Shown: positions 43,079 through 52,200 of the stretch, piece after piece | Numbering within the stretch: the first letter of the stretch is position 1 | How the letters are laid out: every line of letters begins with the position of its first letter | Source: an uncultured Prevotellaceae bacterium | Lineage (GTDB): Bacteria > Bacteroidota > Bacteroidia > Bacteroidales > Bacteroidaceae | Assembly: GCA_902774815.1 (NCBI GenBank) | Contig: CACYJV010000004.1 | Location: forward strand, 57,172-121,171 | Reading direction: 5' to 3' | Length of the DNA stretch: 64,000 nucleotides | Notes under the pieces: generated by a model | Database searches by the model: none | Told to the model about the DNA's origin: nothing | Seen by the model: only the letters and a program-made list of their open reading frames with translations | Position numbers and translations under genes: made by a program

Positions 43079-44887
43079 ATGCAAAACAATTGCCATCTTT
43101 CGACGCTCATCCATGAGCAGGCCAAGAAATACGGTTCGAAACCCGCGCTGAACTTCCGCAAGTTCGGTTCGCTCGAATGGATTTCCGTTTCGTGGAAACA
43201 GTTCTCGCTTCGCGTGAAGCAGGTCTCTAACGCCATGCTCAACCTCGGAATGCAGCCCCAGGAGAACGTTGCAGTGTTCTCGCAGAACTGCGTTCAGTAC
43301 TTGTACACAGACTTTGGAGCCTATGGAATCCGTGTGGTAACGATTCCCATCTACGCCACTTCCAGCGAACAACAAATCCAATACGTCATCAACGATGCCC
43401 ATGTGCGCTTCCTCTTTGTAGGCGAACAGGAGCAGTACGACAAGGCCCACCGCGTGTTCCCGCTCTGTCCCTCGCTGGAACGCATCATCATTTTCGACCG
43501 TTCCGTGCGCATTTCAAGCCACGATCCCAATGCTCTTTATTTCGAAGACTTCATCGCCTTGGGCGAAAACCTGCCCCGTCAGTCGCAGGTCGAGCAGCTC
43601 TGGAACCAGGCATCCATGGACGATGTCTGCAATATCATCTATACCAGCGGCACAACAGGCGACTCGAAGGGTGTCGTGCTGAAGTACAGCCAGTACTACG
43701 CAGCCATGGAAGCCAACAATCAGTGTGTACCCGTCGGCGAGAAGGACCGAGTGATGTGCTTCCTGCCACTCGCCCACATCTTCGAACGCGGATGGTCCTA
43801 TCTGTGTCTGACCGAAGGTGCCCAGCTGATCCTCAACACCTATCCGAAGGAAATTCAGCAATCGATGCGCGAGACACATCCTACCTGTATGTCGAGTGTT
43901 CCCCGCTTCTGGGAAAAGGTGTTCATTGGAGTGAAGGAGAAGATCGAAAGCTCATCGTCAACCAGCCAGAAACTGTTCCGCCACGCATTGTCCGTTGGCC
44001 GGAAGCACAACATTGAGTATCTGAGCCGTGGCAAGCGCCCGCCTCTTGGGTTAGCCTTGGAATACAAAGCCCTCAACAGTACAGTGCTCAGCCTTGTGCG
44101 AAAGCAACTCGGATTGGAGAATGCCCACTTCTTCCCCACAGCAGGCGCCTACGTGTCGCCCGAGGTTGAGGAGTTCGTCCACTCCATTGGCATCTGGATG
44201 ATGGTGGGTTATGGTCTCACCGAGAGCCTTGCCACCGTGTCGTGCGACCACATGGACAAGCCTTACACCATCGGTTCCGTAGGACGACCCATCAACGGCA
44301 TTGACGTAAAGATTAGCGACGACGGCGAAATCCTGCTGAAAGGCCCGACCATTACCTGTGGTTACTACAAGCGTGACGACGTCAACGCCACAGCTTTCGA
44401 TGCCGACGGCTACTTCCATACCGGCGATGCAGGCTACCTGCGCGACGGCGAACTGTTCCTGACCGAGCGCATTAAGGACCTCTACAAGACCTCAAACGGC
44501 AAATACATTGCCCCGCAGATGGTGGAAGCCATGCTGCTGGTCGACAAATACATCGACCAAGTGGCCGTCATTGCCGACCAACGCAAGTTCGTATCGGCAC
44601 TCGTCGTACCCGAATTCCGCCTCGTTGAGGAGTGGGCACGCGACCGTGGAATACCTTTCGACTCGCGTGAGGAGCTCTGTCAGAACCCCGATGTGCACGA
44701 AATGGTCATGGAACGCATCGACACATTGCAGCAAAGACTTGCCGGTTACGAGAAGATCAAGCGCATAACGCTCATCCCCCACCACTTCTCGATGGAGAGT
44801 GGCGAGCTAACCAATACGTTGAAGATGAAGCGCTCGGTCATCAACAAGAACTATAAGGATATCATCGACAAGATGTACGAGGAATAA
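43079..44887 (+). CDS. Long-chain acyl-CoA synthetase (AMP-forming)
   Basis: A 602-residue adenylate-forming enzyme that activates fatty acids to acyl-CoA. The P-loop is IYTSGTTGDSKGVVL (about 195-209), then GYGLTESLATVS, and the C-terminal FHTGDAGYLRDGELFLTERIKD hinge. The GLENAHFFPTAGAYVSPEVEEF segment resembles the FAA1/COG1022 group. It lies 3 bp before prfB, so the two are likely cotranscribed. Fatty-acid length preference cannot be read from sequence. Confidence 0.9.
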   Translation: MQNNCHLSTLIHEQAKKYGSKPALNFRKFGSLEWISVSWKQFSLRVKQVSNAMLNLGMQPQENVAVFSQNCVQYLYTDFGAYGIRVVTIPIYATSSEQQIQYVINDAHVRFLFVGEQEQYDKAHRVFPLCPSLERIIIFDRSVRISSHDPNALYFEDFIALGENLPRQSQVEQLWNQASMDDVCNIIYTSGTTGDSKGVVLKYSQYYAAMEANNQCVPVGEKDRVMCFLPLAHIFERGWSYLCLTEGAQLILNTYPKEIQQSMRETHPTCMSSVPRFWEKVFIGVKEKIESSSSTSQKLFRHALSVGRKHNIEYLSRGKRPPLGLALEYKALNSTVLSLVRKQLGLENAHFFPTAGAYVSPEVEEFVHSIGIWMMVGYGLTESLATVSCDHMDKPYTIGSVGRPINGIDVKISDDGEILLKGPTITCGYYKRDDVNATAFDADGYFHTGDAGYLRDGELFLTERIKDLYKTSNGKYIAPQMVEAMLLVDKYIDQVAVIADQRKFVSALVVPEFRLVEEWARDRGIPFDSREELCQNPDVHEMVMERIDTLQQRLAGYEKIKRITLIPHHFSMESGELTNTLKMKRSVINKNYKDIIDKMYEE

Positions 44888-44890
44888 AGA

Positions 44891-46009
44891 ATGATAACGC
44901 AAGATCAACTCAAAGACATACTCAACCGAACCGAGAAGCTACACCACTATCTGAACATACCACAGAAGCAGATAGAGTTCGAAGAAGAACAGCTGCGCAC
45001 GCAGGCACCCGACTTCTGGGACGATGTAAAGCGGGCCCAGGAACAGATGAAAAAGGTGAAAGGCATTGAGAAATGGCTGAAAGACTATAAGGCCGTGCGC
45101 ATGGCTGCCGACGAGTTACAGTTGGCTTTCGACTTCTATCACGACGAGATGGTGACCGAACAGGAGGTGGATGCCGACTACGAACAAGCCTTGAAACTCA
45201 TTGAAGACCTGGAACTGAAGAACATGCTTCGCCAGAAAGAAGACCCAATGGACTGTGTCCTGAAGATCAACTCTGGCGCTGGAGGCACCGAAAGTCAGGA
45301 CTGGGCACAGATGCTCATGCGCATGTATATGCGGTGGGCTGAGGCTCATGGCCACAAAGTGACCATTTCCAACCTGCAGGAAGGCGACGAAGCCGGCATC
45401 AAGAGTGTCACTATGGAGATAGAAGGCGGTGAGTTTGCCTACGGATTCCTCAAGAGCGAGAACGGAGTGCACCGCCTTGTGCGCGTATCGCCGTTCAATG
45501 CGCAGGGTAAACGAATGACTTCGTTCGCCTCAGTCTTCGTTTCGCCGCTCGTCGACGACACCATCGAAGTCTATGTCGACCCCGCCAAACTGTCGTGGGA
45601 CACGTTCCGTTCGAGCGGCGCTGGTGGTCAGAACGTCAACAAGGTGGAATCGGGTGTGCGTCTGCGCTATTGGTACACCGATCCCGACACGGGCGAGGAA
45701 GAAGAGATTCTCATTGAGAACACGGAAACGCGCGATCAGCCCAAGAACAAGGAACGTGCGCTGACCTTACTGCGCTCGCAACTCTACGATCGCGCCATGA
45801 AGAAGCGTCTGGAGGCACAGGCTAAGATTGAAGCAGGCAAGAAAAAGATTGAATGGGGCTCACAGATACGCTCCTATGTCTTCGACGATCGCCGCGTGAA
45901 AGACCACCGTACCAACTACCAGACCACTGATGTCGATGCGGTAATGGACGGCAAAATCGACGGTTTCATCAAAGCCTACCTCATGGAATTCCCTGTGAAC
46001 GAGGAGTAA
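44891..46009 (+). CDS. prfB: Peptide chain release factor 2
   Basis: A 372-residue class I release factor for UGA and UAA. The codon-recognition tripeptide SPF is near residue 200 (VSPFNAQ) and GGQ near 246 (SGAGGQNVNKV). The frame is continuous from the ATG, with no in-frame UGA near codon 25, so the programmed +1 frameshift that controls prfB in many bacteria is absent here. The N-terminus (RTEKLHHYL) aligns with the site where that shift normally occurs. Confidence 0.96.
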   Translation: MITQDQLKDILNRTEKLHHYLNIPQKQIEFEEEQLRTQAPDFWDDVKRAQEQMKKVKGIEKWLKDYKAVRMAADELQLAFDFYHDEMVTEQEVDADYEQALKLIEDLELKNMLRQKEDPMDCVLKINSGAGGTESQDWAQMLMRMYMRWAEAHGHKVTISNLQEGDEAGIKSVTMEIEGGEFAYGFLKSENGVHRLVRVSPFNAQGKRMTSFASVFVSPLVDDTIEVYVDPAKLSWDTFRSSGAGGQNVNKVESGVRLRYWYTDPDTGEEEEILIENTETRDQPKNKERALTLLRSQLYDRAMKKRLEAQAKIEAGKKKIEWGSQIRSYVFDDRRVKDHRTNYQTTDVDAVMDGKIDGFIKAYLMEFPVNEE

Positions 46010-46219
46010 AAGCACCACTCTAACTCTCCCTAAGGGGGTAAAGAGCGCAGACAGGGTGATGCCGGGTAATTCTCACTTACAGAAAGAGAGGGTTCAACAC
46101 AGAGAAAGAGAGGCTTCCAACATAGAGTAACCAAAGAACAATCAACAATAACCGCCTGCAACTCCCCACTAAATGCAGGCCTTCCCTTTACATAAAGGGT
46201 CGGGGGAGATTACTATCCT
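46010..46219. other. Gap with decayed repeats
   Basis: Contains CTCTCCCTAAGGGGG (about 46023-46040) and CCCTTTACATAAAGGGTCGGGGG (46184-46206, partly quoted), which look like decayed copies of the CCCTCCC palindrome, and two AGAAAGAGAGG blocks about 23 bp apart (46080-46115). No gene. Confidence 0.5.
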
Positions 46220-46360
46220 ATGAGCAAAAAGAACAATGCCAAGCGTCAGGCCTATCAGAAGAAGCAAGCAGAGCAGGGACGCAACGTCGTTATGTGGATC
46301 ATTGGAGCACTCATTGTACTCGCTGTCGTGTTCCTCTTCTGGACAACTTACAACTCCTGA
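46220..46360 (+). CDS. 46-residue single-pass membrane peptide
   Basis: A small gene from ATG 46220 to TGA 46360. The first 23 residues are polar and basic (MSKKNNAKRQAYQKKQAEQG), followed by one membrane segment (VVMWIIGALIVLAVVFLFW, about 24-42) and a short tail. The stop codon overlaps the ATG of the CYTH gene (TGATG), which strongly suggests that it is real and translated with it. The positive-inside rule puts the N-terminus in the cytoplasm. No family is recognised; its function is unknown. Confidence 0.75.
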   Translation: MSKKNNAKRQAYQKKQAEQGRNVVMWIIGALIVLAVVFLFWTTYNS

Positions 46361-46860
46361 TGAGCGGATTCGAAATCGAAAGGAAATTCCTTGTCAGGAA
46401 AGGCGGCAACTATCGCAATGCCGCCTTTTCGTGTAGCCACATCCAACAGGGGTATATACCTGCCGAAGGGGCCACTGTCCGCATCCGTCTACGCGACGAC
46501 GAGGCATTCTTAACCATCAAGGGAAAGTCGGCAGATGGCGGCCTTTCGCGCTATGAGTTCGAGAAATCCATCTCCGTGGACGAGGCTCAGCACCTGCTTC
46601 AGCTGTGTCGGGGCGGTTTAATCGACAAACATCGCTATCTGGTGAAGAGCCCCGACGGACGCCACACGTTCGAAGTCGATGAGTTTCACGGGCAGAACGA
46701 TGGTCTGGTCATGGCCGAAGTAGAGCTTTCCAGTGCAGACGAACCGTTCGAAAAGCCCGATTTCATCGGCCGAGAGGTCACGGGTGACCGCCGTTTCTAC
46801 AACAAACACATGCTCCGCTATCCCTTCTGCCTCTGGCGCGACACCATCGAAGAGGAGTAG
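46360..46860 (+). CDS. CYTH-domain protein (triphosphatase / adenylyl cyclase-like)
   Basis: A 166-residue single CYTH domain. EIERKFLV at residues 4-11 contains the ExExK signature, followed by IRLRDDEAFLTIKGK and EVDEFHGQNDGLVMAEVEL with the acidic metal ligands. Bacterial single-domain CYTH proteins usually hydrolyse inorganic or organic triphosphates. I start at 46360, where the ATG overlaps the stop of the small membrane gene. A strong intrinsic terminator follows at 46890. Confidence 0.88.
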   Translation: MSGFEIERKFLVRKGGNYRNAAFSCSHIQQGYIPAEGATVRIRLRDDEAFLTIKGKSADGGLSRYEFEKSISVDEAQHLLQLCRGGLIDKHRYLVKSPDGRHTFEVDEFHGQNDGLVMAEVELSSADEPFEKPDFIGREVTGDRRFYNKHMLRYPFCLWRDTIEEE

Positions 46861-46889
46861 TAGGTACCGAGCAGGTGTACCAACCATAC

Positions 46890-46938
46890 AAGAACACCTT
46901 GAAAGCAGCCGCTCTGTTGCTTCAAGGTGTTCTTTGTT
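46890..46938 (+). terminator. Intrinsic terminator after the CYTH gene
   Basis: AAGAACACCTTGAA (46890-46903) pairs with TTCAAGGTGTTCTT (46921-46934), with an AGCA/TGCT extension and one bulge, followed by TGTTTTGT. Array C starts directly after it. Confidence 0.85.
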
Positions 46939-46951
46939 TTGTATAAAGACC

Positions 46952-47172
46952 ATTGACTTTTCGCTGCTATAGCATAGACTTGATGCTGACAAAGCAATGA
47001 CTTACAACCTCCAAATCAATGCTTTACTACCTCCAAAGCATTGCTTTACAACATCTAAAGCATTGACTTACCACCTCTAAAGCATAGCTTTATACCCCTG
47101 CAAAGCATAGCTTCATAGCATATAGAGCATTGCCCCGCTGCCTATAGAGCAATGCTTTGTCGACCCAAAAGT
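46952..47172. repeat. 22-bp phased dyad array C
   Basis: Ten units: nine of exactly 22 bp and one of 23 bp at 47084-47106 (contains TATACCCCT), followed by three units, the last starting AATGCTTTGTC. Two adjacent dyads at about 47013-47047 pair over 12 of 13 bp. The array lies between convergent CYTH and VanZ genes and has the same polarity and end order as arrays A and B. Confidence 0.9.
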
Positions 47173-47231
47173 AATAATATTTTACAAAAGAAGGCACAAA
47201 CAAGGGGAGATGAAACGCAGTTTTTCTAGTT

Positions 47232-47639
47232 CTATCGCTTCACTCTCCAACACAAGACCATGCCGATGAGCACGCCCAGACATACGCCTAGCGAATTGGC
47301 AAGGAAGTCGAGCCATTCGCCACTACGCCTTCCGCCCGTGCAATAAGCCTGAGCTAGTTCCACAAGACCACCCATTGCGATGGGAGCAAGGAATGCAAAA
47401 AGGAAGAGCCTCCAACCGTTGCGCACGGTGTGTTGCCGCAGATATTCCCACCAAATCGTTGCCGTCAGCGTGCCATACATGACCAAATGCGTCCACTTGT
47501 CAATGAGTCGGACGTGGTTCAACGGACTTTCCGGTATCCAGGGCGTCAGGCATAGCACCCAGATGACAACGATGAGCATACAAGAGAGCGGGTAGCGCTG
47601 CAAGAGATTCTTCTGTTTTTCCTTTTTCATAGGTCTCAT
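47232..47639 (-). CDS. VanZ-like family membrane protein
   Basis: A 135-residue protein with about four membrane segments and the VanZ-like pattern DKWTHLVMYGTL, then LVELAQAY and GEWLDFLANSLGVCLG. VanZ of enterococci gives low-level teicoplanin resistance, but most family members have no known role. The start is at 47639 or 47630. A TAACTTTG -7 element is at 47655-47662 on the same strand. It is divergent from the NSS transporter. Confidence 0.85.
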   Translation of the reverse strand: MRPMKKEKQKNLLQRYPLSCMLIVVIWVLCLTPWIPESPLNHVRLIDKWTHLVMYGTLTATIWWEYLRQHTVRNGWRLFLFAFLAPIAMGGLVELAQAYCTGGRRSGEWLDFLANSLGVCLGVLIGMVLCWRVKR

Positions 47640-47782
47640 GTTACTTTTCGGATGCAAAGTTAGCAATTATTTCCTACATTTTGTACCGTCAACCACGTTT
47701 TTGCTTTCGAATAAGAACATTTTCTCGTTGTTTTTTTATAAATTTGCATCCACAAACTGAGTATATCAACGAAACAAAGACA

Positions 47783-49207
47783 ATGGCGCATTCATCAGAG
47801 AGAGCAAACTTCGGTAGCAAACTGGGCGTGATATTGGCCACGGCAGGCTCGGCTGTGGGGTTGGGAAACGTCTGGCGCTTCCCCTATATGACAGGCGAGA
47901 ACGGCGGTGCCGCCTTTATTCTTATTTATATCGCATGCGTGGTGCTGCTGGGCATCCCCTGTATGCTGAGCGAATTTATCATTGGCCGCCATGGAGCTGC
48001 CAATACCAGCCGCGTTTATGCAAAGGTTGCAGCCGAAGGACTTGCCGATGCCAACAGCAAAAAAGCCCGTTGGCAACTGCTATTCCCCAAGTTTATTGGT
48101 TTTCTGGGCATCACCACGGGTTTCCTCATCACCAGTTACTACGCGGTAGTGAGTGGTTGGTGCCTGCAATACATCTACGCCTCGGCCGCAGGCCACCTGA
48201 AAGGCGATGCCAACTTCGTGAGCAGCTACTTCCAGGACTTCTCCTCGTCGCCCTTGAGGCCTGTTTTCTGGACCGTTGCCATCCTCTTCATCACCCATTT
48301 CGTCATCTGTCGGGGTGTGCGAGGGGGCATTGAGAAGGCTTCCAAGTTGCTCATGCCCACGCTGTTCATCCTGCTTTTGGTCATCGTAGTGGCATCGTGC
48401 ATGCTCCCGGGGGCCACGGCGGGCATAGAATTCCTGCTAAAGCCCGACTTCACGCGACTCAATTCGGGTGTTTTCCTCAGTGCCTTAGGCCAGTCGTTCT
48501 ACTCGTTGAGCATCGGCATGGGCTGTCTGGCCACCTACGCCAGCTACTTCAACCGGCAGACCAACCTGCTTTCGTCGGCCGTTCAGATTTCGTTTGTCGA
48601 CTCATTCATCGCCATTCTTGCCGGACTGATGATCTTCCCGGCTGCTTTTTCAGTCGGTGTAAGCCCCGATAGCGGTCCCTCGCTGGTGTTCATCACGCTG
48701 CCCAACGTGTTCAACCAAGCCTTCTCGGCCATGCCGGTGGTAGGCTATGTGGTGGCATTCTTCTTCTATGCGCTGCTCTCCCTGGCTGCCCTGACGTCGC
48801 TCATTTCCCTTCATGAAGTGTCGACAGCCTTCTTCCACGAGGAATTCCACCTTCCCAGAGGGCGTGCAGCACTCATTGTGACGGTGCTTTGTAGCATCAT
48901 CGGTGCCTTCTGTTCGCTCTCGTTGGGTGCCGTCGAGGGCATCAGCATTGCCGGAAGGTCACTCTTCGACGTGTTCGACTTCGTCACCGGGCAGATTTTC
49001 CTGCCCATCGGAGGCTTCCTTACCTGTCTGTTCCTGGGCTGGTTCGTTCCGCGTAAGCTCATCAACGACGAGTTTACCAATGGCGGAACGGCATGGCAAC
49101 GCAGCGGAAGGTGGCTCTTTGCGGCATTCCTATTCCTCATTCGCTTTGTCTGTCCTCTGTGCATCCTGGCCATCTTCCTAAACCAGTTGGGCATCATTCA
49201 CTTCTGA
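47783..49207 (+). CDS. NSS-family sodium-dependent amino acid transporter
   Basis: A 474-residue LeuT-fold transporter with about 11-12 membrane segments. GSAVGLGNVWRFPYMTGENGG in TM1 (unwound sodium and substrate site, shortened) and SIGMGCLATYASYF in TM6 are typical of the sodium:neurotransmitter symporter family, which in bacteria usually import amino acids. I start at 47783 (MAHSSERANFG); a TAAATTTG -7 element at 47739-47746 lies in the longer frame. Its stop is 15 bp before the hybrid sensor gene, which suggests joint expression. Confidence 0.9.
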   Translation: MAHSSERANFGSKLGVILATAGSAVGLGNVWRFPYMTGENGGAAFILIYIACVVLLGIPCMLSEFIIGRHGAANTSRVYAKVAAEGLADANSKKARWQLLFPKFIGFLGITTGFLITSYYAVVSGWCLQYIYASAAGHLKGDANFVSSYFQDFSSSPLRPVFWTVAILFITHFVICRGVRGGIEKASKLLMPTLFILLLVIVVASCMLPGATAGIEFLLKPDFTRLNSGVFLSALGQSFYSLSIGMGCLATYASYFNRQTNLLSSAVQISFVDSFIAILAGLMIFPAAFSVGVSPDSGPSLVFITLPNVFNQAFSAMPVVGYVVAFFFYALLSLAALTSLISLHEVSTAFFHEEFHLPRGRAALIVTVLCSIIGAFCSLSLGAVEGISIAGRSLFDVFDFVTGQIFLPIGGFLTCLFLGWFVPRKLINDEFTNGGTAWQRSGRWLFAAFLFLIRFVCPLCILAIFLNQLGIIHF

Positions 49208-49224
49208 AACCACCATTCCACCCC

Positions 49225-52200
49225 ATGACGCCAACGCATAAGCACCTTATCGCGACCATCCTTTGCCTTCTGCTGCTGGGCTTTGCCACTTCACGGGCGC
49301 AGAACGAGGAGCGGTTGTTGCAGAACATTGCCTTCAAGACGCTGGGAGTTGCCGAGAAGATTCCCGTCAGCAACATTACAACCCTGCACCAAGACGGCGA
49401 CGGTTTTCTATGGATAGGTACCGACAACGGGTTTTATCGTTACGACGGCTACAGAGTGAAACGCTACAAGAGCGACCCCCTCTACCCTGCCCTTCTCACG
49501 TCGAACCATGTCACGGCCATAGCCGATCACGACCATGTGCGATGGATTGGCACACGTAAGGGACTCACCCGTATCAACACGGCAGGCGAATCGCGCCACT
49601 ATCACTTCACCGACTTCCCCAATTCCGACGTCGTCAACGTCGTCATGTTTACCCGAAAAGGAACCCTCTGGGTGGGTACTGAGGGCGGACTCTATCGTTA
49701 TGACGCTGCAAACGACGCCTTTACGCTCTGCTGCAACCAGCGAGGCAACTCGAAAGTGCCGCATTGCTCGGTCACATCCATCATGGAAGACTCGCGTGGA
49801 TGCCTCTGGATAGGCACCTGGGACAAGGGGTTGTTCCGCTATATGCCTACCGATAACGGTGCCGGAAAGGACGATGAGCTTGCCCGATGGTACGAGATGC
49901 CCCGCTTCAACGACCTGAACTCGGCGCAGAAGGTGTTCGAAGACTCGCAGCATCGGCTCTGGGTGGGCACCTGGGGGCGCGGTTTGTTCTGCATCGCCAA
50001 CCCTTGGGAGACGGGCCAGCCGCTGCAATACCGCATCTACAACACCGCGAACACGGCAGGAGCACTGCCCGAGGACATCGTCTGGGCACTGCATGAGGAC
50101 CGCTATACCGGGCTTCTCTGGATTGGAACGCGGCGTGGACTGAGTTTCATCTCTACCCGTCCGACTGCGGGTGAGGCATCGAAACTGCCCACTTCCTCCA
50201 TGTTTGCCCTGCCCCCGGAACTGGAACCCGAGCCGGGTTACTTTGCCAATGGTGCCTCGATGATATTCCTCGACAAGAACGGACGTATGTGGTTGCACGC
50301 CAATCGACGCGGCATCGTCTCAACAACCATACGCCCCTCGCTCTTCAACACGCAGCCTTTGCCTGCCAATGTGCCTGCCAATGACTACGTGTCGAGCATC
50401 GACTACCTTCCTGATGGGCACCTTGTCGTCGGACTGGCACACAACGGACTGCTCACCAACGAAGGAACTGCCCTGCGACACATGCCTCTGAACATCTCGA
50501 AGGTGTTCGCTGTGGTCGACGGAGGCCACGATTCGCTCATCGTAGCCACCGAGCGCATGGGCATCGTTACCATTCATAATGGCAGCATCGCACGTCAGGA
50601 GAACACGGCTAACACCCCTTGGCTGGCCGACAACTGCGTCTATGCCCTGCTCAACGATGGCAAAGGCAACCTCATTGCCGGCACGTGGAAGGGACTATCG
50701 GTGAAATACGCTAACGGAAAGGGACTCCATCTGGAGGGCAACGGCATCAAGCCTTTGGAACAGGCCAAAGTGAAGAGCATGGCACAGGCACCGGATGGAA
50801 GTCTGTGGCTGGCCACCGACGGCAACGGAGTGATGCATCTCAGCGGCAGTCTGCACAATCCGCAGTCGCTACGGCTGGACGTTTTCGACCATCTGGCTAA
50901 CTCACCCCTTGCCACACTCAACATCTTCAGCATCCGATGCGACCGCGAGGGGCGCATCTGGGCGTGCAGCAAGGAGGCCGGACTGATGCTTTACCGTGCG
51001 CAGGAAGGTGGTTTTCTGGCCATGAACCAGCCGTTTGGCATTCCCGACGACGACATCTACAGCATCGAACAGAGTGCTGACGGCGCTTTCTGGGTGGCCT
51101 CTCGCTACAGCCTCATTCGCTTCCAGCTCGACAAAGACGACCAAGCGCGCAACCTACGCTTCTTCATGCGTGGCGACGTGCTGGGCAATGACTTCTTCGG
51201 ACTGAACATGTCGGCAGCCTCAACGCGTGGTTTGCTCTGCTTTGCAGGCCACACTACACTCGCCACCTTCCGTCAACAGGTCGACCAACTGCCTGCTGCC
51301 AGCACCCATCCCTTCATCAGCGACGTGAAAATCCTGAACACTTCCATTGAACTTCTCGACAGTTTGCAGCGCCAAAAGGCCAGCGGCGGCATGCTGCCTC
51401 CCTATGCCACGACCATCACCCTGCAGCCTTCGCAGCGCGAACTGACCTTGGAATTCGCCTCGATGATGCCTGGCGACAACGAGGAGACGCGCTTTGCCTA
51501 CATGCTTGAGGGCTTCGACCACGACTGGAAGTACACGGAAGTGGGCGAAAACATGGCTACTTACGGCAACCTGCCTGCCGGACACTACACGTTCCGCATG
51601 CGTTGCACCGACCGAAACGGCCTGTGGGGTACCGAAGAGGCCACCATCAGCATCCACGTCCTGGCACCTGTCTGGCAACGATGGTATGCCCGGCTGACCT
51701 ACGCGCTGCTCCTTATCGGCCTGCTCCTGCTGGTTTTCCGCTACTATCAGCGGCGTTCAGCTGAACAACACGAGCTGCAACTGGAGCGCATGAAGGCTCA
51801 AAGCATTGAGGAACTGAACCATAAGAAACTGCAATTCTTTACCAACATCACCCACGACCTGATGACTCCGCTTACCATCATATCGGCATCGTCGTCAGCA
51901 ATCAAGGAACAAAATCCGCAACTCAGTGCCGATTTCAACGTCATCGATAACAACGTGAACCGCCTGATGCGCCTTTTGCAGCAGATACTGGAATTCCGAC
52001 GCACCGAAACGGGCAACCTCCACCTGCGTGTGTCGCAGGGAAACCTTGCCGACTTCGTGCGTCGCGAGGTGGAAAGCATTCGTCCGCTGACCAAAGACAA
52101 GCACATAGACATGTCGTTGGTGTGCTCGCCCAGCGACATCTTTGGCTATTTCGATAGCGATAAGATGGACAAAATCCTCTACAACCTCATCTCCAACGCC

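Noticed and set aside
44891-45050. Programmed frameshift in prfB
   Set aside because: The frame is open from the ATG through the N-terminal domain with no internal UGA at the usual site.
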